The position numbers and the translations under genes are program-made. This document shows positions 5,750 through 8,092 of a DNA stretch of 8,092 nt, in pieces. A model generated the notes under the pieces. That model had not been told where the DNA came from, made no database searches, and worked only from the letters and a program-made list of their open reading frames with translations. The DNA is from Zoogloeaceae bacterium. Lineage in GTDB: Bacteria > Pseudomonadota > Gammaproteobacteria > Burkholderiales > Rhodocyclaceae. The stretch is taken from assembly GCA_015657735.1 (NCBI GenBank), contig SSSX01000164.1, forward strand, positions 1 to 8,092, read 5' to 3'. Numbering within the stretch: the stretch's first letter is position 1; every line of letters starts with the position of its first letter.

Positions 5750-6492
5750 GTGTTGGCACCAACTTGCGCCAGCTGGCGGCGGCCGGCTGGCCGCTCGCCT
5801 GTGCGCTGGCCACCGCCGCGATGCCGGCCGGCGCGGGGCCGGTGGCGATCGACGTCGGCCACTACCTCGCCAGACCGGGCGCCACCAGCGCGTATGGCGT
5901 GAGCGAGTTCGAATACAACCACGCGCTGGCCGCGGTGCTCGCCGCGCGGCTGGCGGCGGACGGCGTGGCGGTGCGGCTGATCGGCCATCGCGGCGAGATG
6001 GAGGATCTGCGCGCCCGCCCGCGCGAGGCCGAGGAGGCCGGCGCGGCCTTCTTCCTGTCGATCCACCACGATTCGGTGAAGGCCGAGTTCCAGCAGCCGT
6101 GGATCTGGCAGGGGCAGGAGCAGCTGTATTCCGACTACGCGTCGGGTTTTTCGCTGTTCGTGTCGCGCAAGAACCCGCGGCTCGACGAGAGCCTGGCCTG
6201 CGCCAGCGCGATCGGCGCGGCGCTGCGCGGGGCCGGGCTGCGGCCGACGCCGCACCATGCCGAGGTGGCGACGGGCGTCGGCCGGCCGTGGGCCGACGAA
6301 CTCAACGGCGTGTATTACTACGACAATCTGGTGGTGCTCAAATCGGCGACGGTGCCGGCCGTGCTGCTCGAAGCGGGGGTGATCGTGCACCCCGCCGAGG
6401 CCGCCGAACTGGCCACGGCGGCGCGCCGGACCCTGACCGCCGACGCGGTGGCCCGCGGCTTGCGCGAGTGCGGCGTGACGACGCTGCGCTGA
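5746..6492 (+). CDS. N-acetylmuramoyl-L-alanine amidase (Amidase_3 family)
   Basis: A 248-residue zinc amidase expected to cleave the bond between N-acetylmuramic acid and L-alanine in peptidoglycan. The Amidase_3 metal site is readable: H39 in IDVGHY, a glutamate at E54 or E56 (SEFEYNHALA), H107 in SIHHDS (105-110), and the catalytic E209 in LLEAGVIVHP (207-216). The N-terminus has one Arg and a hydrophobic, Ala-rich stretch (11-30) just before the domain, probably a signal peptide. It lacks the AMIN targeting domain of AmiB/AmiC and any SPOR or LysM repeat, so it is a minimal single-domain form. The ATG overlaps the TraB stop, with GGAGG (5731-5735) ten bases upstream. The open frame extends far upstream in the same phase, but that part is a shadow of the TraB gene. 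Confidence 0.92.
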   Translation: MSVGTNLRQLAAAGWPLACALATAAMPAGAGPVAIDVGHYLARPGATSAYGVSEFEYNHALAAVLAARLAADGVAVRLIGHRGEMEDLRARPREAEEAGAAFFLSIHHDSVKAEFQQPWIWQGQEQLYSDYASGFSLFVSRKNPRLDESLACASAIGAALRGAGLRPTPHHAEVATGVGRPWADELNGVYYYDNLVVLKSATVPAVLLEAGVIVHPAEAAELATAARRTLTADAVARGLRECGVTTLR

Positions 6493-6514
6493 CGCGCGCT
6501 GCGTGACCGCGTCG

Positions 6515-6526
6515 CGCCGATCGGCG
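6515..6526. other. 12-bp perfect palindrome in the amidase / EI24 gap
   Basis: CGCCGATCGGCG followed by AAAA lies in the 93-bp gap between the two genes. A second weak stem, GACGCG (6491-6496) with CGCGTC (6508-6513), overlaps the amidase stop. These could end the upstream operon or be a regulator site. No clear promoter for the downstream gene is seen. Confidence 0.3.
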
Positions 6527-6585
6527 AAAATGCAGCCTGTCGTCGCCGGCCGAGCGGCGACCGTGAAAAGGAAATCCAAGCTGGC

Positions 6586-7329
6586 ATGAAAACCGTTCTG
6601 CTTTCATATTTTGCCGCCGCCCGCAGTCTGGGCCGGCCGGGCATCTTGTGGCATCTGATGTGGCCGACGCTGGCTGCCGGCGTGCTGTGGACCGCATTGC
6701 TGGTGATGAGCTGGAGCCGGCTGATCGAGCTGGGCAGCGGCATGATCACCGCGCTGCCGCTGGTCGGCGGCTGGCTGGCTACGTCGGAGGGCGCGCTGCT
6801 GGTGGCGCTGCTGATGTTCAAGATCGGCCTGCTGTTGCTGGCGCTGCCGATCATTTATGTAACGGCGGCCTTTCTGGTGGCGGCGGTGGCGCTGCCGCTG
6901 ATGCTCGAACAGGTGGCGGCCAGCGATTACGCCGACATCGCCCGCCGTCAGGGCGGCAGCGCGGCCGGCAGCGTCTGGAACGCGCTGACCTCGGTGCTGC
7001 AGTTCCTCGTGCTGCTGGTGCTGAGCCTGCCGCTGTGGCTGATTCCCGGCGCCGGGTTGCTGATTTCGCTGATCCTCACCGCCTGGCTCAACCAGCGCGC
7101 CTTCCGCTACGACGCACTGATGGCCCACGCCGACAAATACGAGATGAAGCGCCTGCCCGCCGAGCAGTCGGCGGCGCTGTTCGGCGTCGGCCTGCTGGGG
7201 GCGGCGATCGCCCACGTGCCGCTGCTCAACCTGTTCGCGCCGGCGCTGTCGGGGCTGGCCTTCGTGCATTACCTGCTGTCGGCGCTGCGGGTGGCGCGGA
7301 CCCACGAAAACGTGATCGAGGTGAAGTGA
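6586..7329 (+). CDS. EI24 domain (CysZ-like) integral membrane protein
   Basis: A 247-residue inner-membrane protein of the EI24/CysZ family. In E. coli, CysZ is linked to sulfate uptake, but most bacterial members have no proven substrate. Hydrophobic segments lie near 26-44, 70-108, 135-165 and 196-233, with a short cytoplasmic-type start (MKTVLLSYFAAARSLGRPG). The family signature NQRAFRYDALMAHADKYE (169-186) sits between the third and fourth hydrophobic blocks, as expected, with proline/glycine helix breaks (LPIIY, IPGAG, VPLLN). The ATG at 6586 has only a distant AAGGA (6568-6572) upstream, so initiation may be weak. It overlaps the next gene at TGATG (7327-7331). No cysteine or sulfate genes flank it, so I would not name it cysZ; the substrate is unknown. 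Confidence 0.88.
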   Translation: MKTVLLSYFAAARSLGRPGILWHLMWPTLAAGVLWTALLVMSWSRLIELGSGMITALPLVGGWLATSEGALLVALLMFKIGLLLLALPIIYVTAAFLVAAVALPLMLEQVAASDYADIARRQGGSAAGSVWNALTSVLQFLVLLVLSLPLWLIPGAGLLISLILTAWLNQRAFRYDALMAHADKYEMKRLPAEQSAALFGVGLLGAAIAHVPLLNLFAPALSGLAFVHYLLSALRVARTHENVIEVK

Positions 7330-8092
7330 TGGCTGCAGATTCGATGCCGGCGTTCGGCGCGATCATCATCGGCGACGAAATCCTCTCCGGCCGCCGCGAG
7401 GACAAGCATTTCGGCAAGCTGCTCGAACTGCTCAAGGCCCGCGGCCTGCGTCTGGCCTCGGTGCGCCACGTCGGCGACGAGCGGCCGCGGCTGGTGCAGG
7501 TGCTGAAGGAGAGTTTCGCCGGCACCGACATCGTGTTCAGTTTCGGCGGCATCGGTGCCACCCCCGACGATCACACCCGCCAGGCGGCGGCCGAAGCGCT
7601 CGGCCTGCCGCTGGCGCTGCATCCCGAGGCCGAGGCGGAAATCCGCGCCCGTTTCGGCGCCGAGACCACGCCGCAGCGCCTGCAGATGGGCGTCTACCCG
7701 GCCGGCAGCGCGATCATCCCCAATCCCTACAACCGCATTCCGGGCTTTGCGATCCGCAATCACTTCTTCGTGCCCGGTTTTCCGGTGATGGCCTGGCCGA
7801 TGGTCGAATGGGTGCTCGACAGCCATTTCGCCGATCTGCATCACCGCGCCGACTACGTCGAGCGCTCGGTCGTCGTGTGGGAGGCGCTGGAAGGCCGGCT
7901 GATCGACCTGATGGAAGCGATCACCACCGATTTTCCCGACGCCACGCTGTTCAGCCTGCCCAGCGTGGGCGGCGAGGGCCTGCCGCGTCACATCGAACTG
8001 GGCATGAAGGGGCCGGCCGGCAGCGTGGCGGCGGCGATGGCGCGGATCACCGCCGAACTCGACCGCCGCGGCTATGCCTGGGAGCCGCGGGC
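7329..8092 (+). CDS. molybdopterin-binding domain protein (MoCF / CinA N-terminal type), cut by window edge
   Basis: 254 complete codons are visible from the ATG at 7329 and the frame is still open at the right edge. The N-terminal domain is the MoaB/Mog/CinA-type fold: GAIIIGDEILSGRREDKH (10-27), then VFSFGGIGATPDDHTR (69-84), the GG-x-G-x-T-x-DD motif that binds the pterin or nucleotide phosphate. FVPGFPVMAWPM follows, as in proteins annotated competence/damage-inducible protein A. A C-terminal pyrrolidine-like nicotinamide-nucleotide amidase domain, as in full CinA, is not seen in the visible part; many beta-proteobacterial members are about 260 residues with only the first domain, so the stop is probably just beyond the window. 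GAGGTG (7318-7323) is a strong Shine-Dalgarno, and the start overlaps the EI24 stop by one base, implying coupling. The biochemical role of such stand-alone forms is not settled. Confidence 0.88.
   Translation, partial: MAADSMPAFGAIIIGDEILSGRREDKHFGKLLELLKARGLRLASVRHVGDERPRLVQVLKESFAGTDIVFSFGGIGATPDDHTRQAAAEALGLPLALHPEAEAEIRARFGAETTPQRLQMGVYPAGSAIIPNPYNRIPGFAIRNHFFVPGFPVMAWPMVEWVLDSHFADLHHRADYVERSVVVWEALEGRLIDLMEAITTDFPDATLFSLPSVGGEGLPRHIELGMKGPAGSVAAAMARITAELDRRGYAWEPR

Noticed and set aside
4780..6492. 570-codon frame that would fuse an N-terminal extension to the amidase
   Set aside because: The first 322 codons are low-complexity Gly/Ala/Arg sequence overlapping the TraB gene in another phase; the amidase has its own ATG, Shine-Dalgarno and hydrophobic leader.
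1..8092. A novel multi-gene defence, mobile or biosynthetic system
   Set aside because: All but one gene belong to recognisable families, codon use is even throughout, and no tRNA, integrase, phage or CRISPR signal was seen.

Overview
The window is very GC-rich chromosomal DNA with tightly packed housekeeping genes. It most resembles a betaproteobacterium of the Rhodocyclales type (Azoarcus, Thauera or Zoogloea relatives). This placement rests on the strong G/C bias at third codon positions, a PEP-CTERM protein behind a sigma-54-type promoter, a Gram-negative-style RlmA/NadC/MiaA set, and an inverted REP pair. It is inference and was not checked by alignment. Nothing looks like an island, prophage or defence locus.

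Left part, minus strand (1-2760): nadC (quinolinate phosphoribosyltransferase) is transcribed leftward and ends in a textbook rho-independent terminator (1834-1862). Beyond it lies a 67-bp inverted pair of REP hairpins (1734-1800). A second leftward unit follows: an unrecognised 298-residue protein that may be a degenerate zinc-peptidase-like protein, then rlmA (23S rRNA guanine-N1 methyltransferase), which runs off the left edge.

Middle (2730-3822): a 352-bp, locally AT-rich intergenic region carries a full-consensus -24/-12 (sigma-54) promoter and upstream dyads. It drives a 210-residue secreted PEP-CTERM protein with a PA14-like stretch. This gene converges on miaA, and the 106-bp gap between them holds two strong hairpins.

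Right part: miaA (tRNA dimethylallyltransferase, minus strand) is separated by only 48 bp from a divergent rightward series. The series is a periplasmic TraB/GumN-family protein (TTG start), an N-acetylmuramoyl-L-alanine amidase overlapping it by ATGA, an EI24/CysZ-like membrane protein, and a molybdopterin-binding-domain (MoaB/CinA N-terminal type) protein. The last overlaps the EI24 stop (TGATG) and is cut by the right edge. The overlaps suggest translational coupling in pairs.

I found no convincing new multi-gene system. The points most worth following are the sigma-54 control region of the PEP-CTERM gene, the possible inactivated zincin next to rlmA, the REP pair, and an RlmA zinc site with one cysteine replaced by aspartate.
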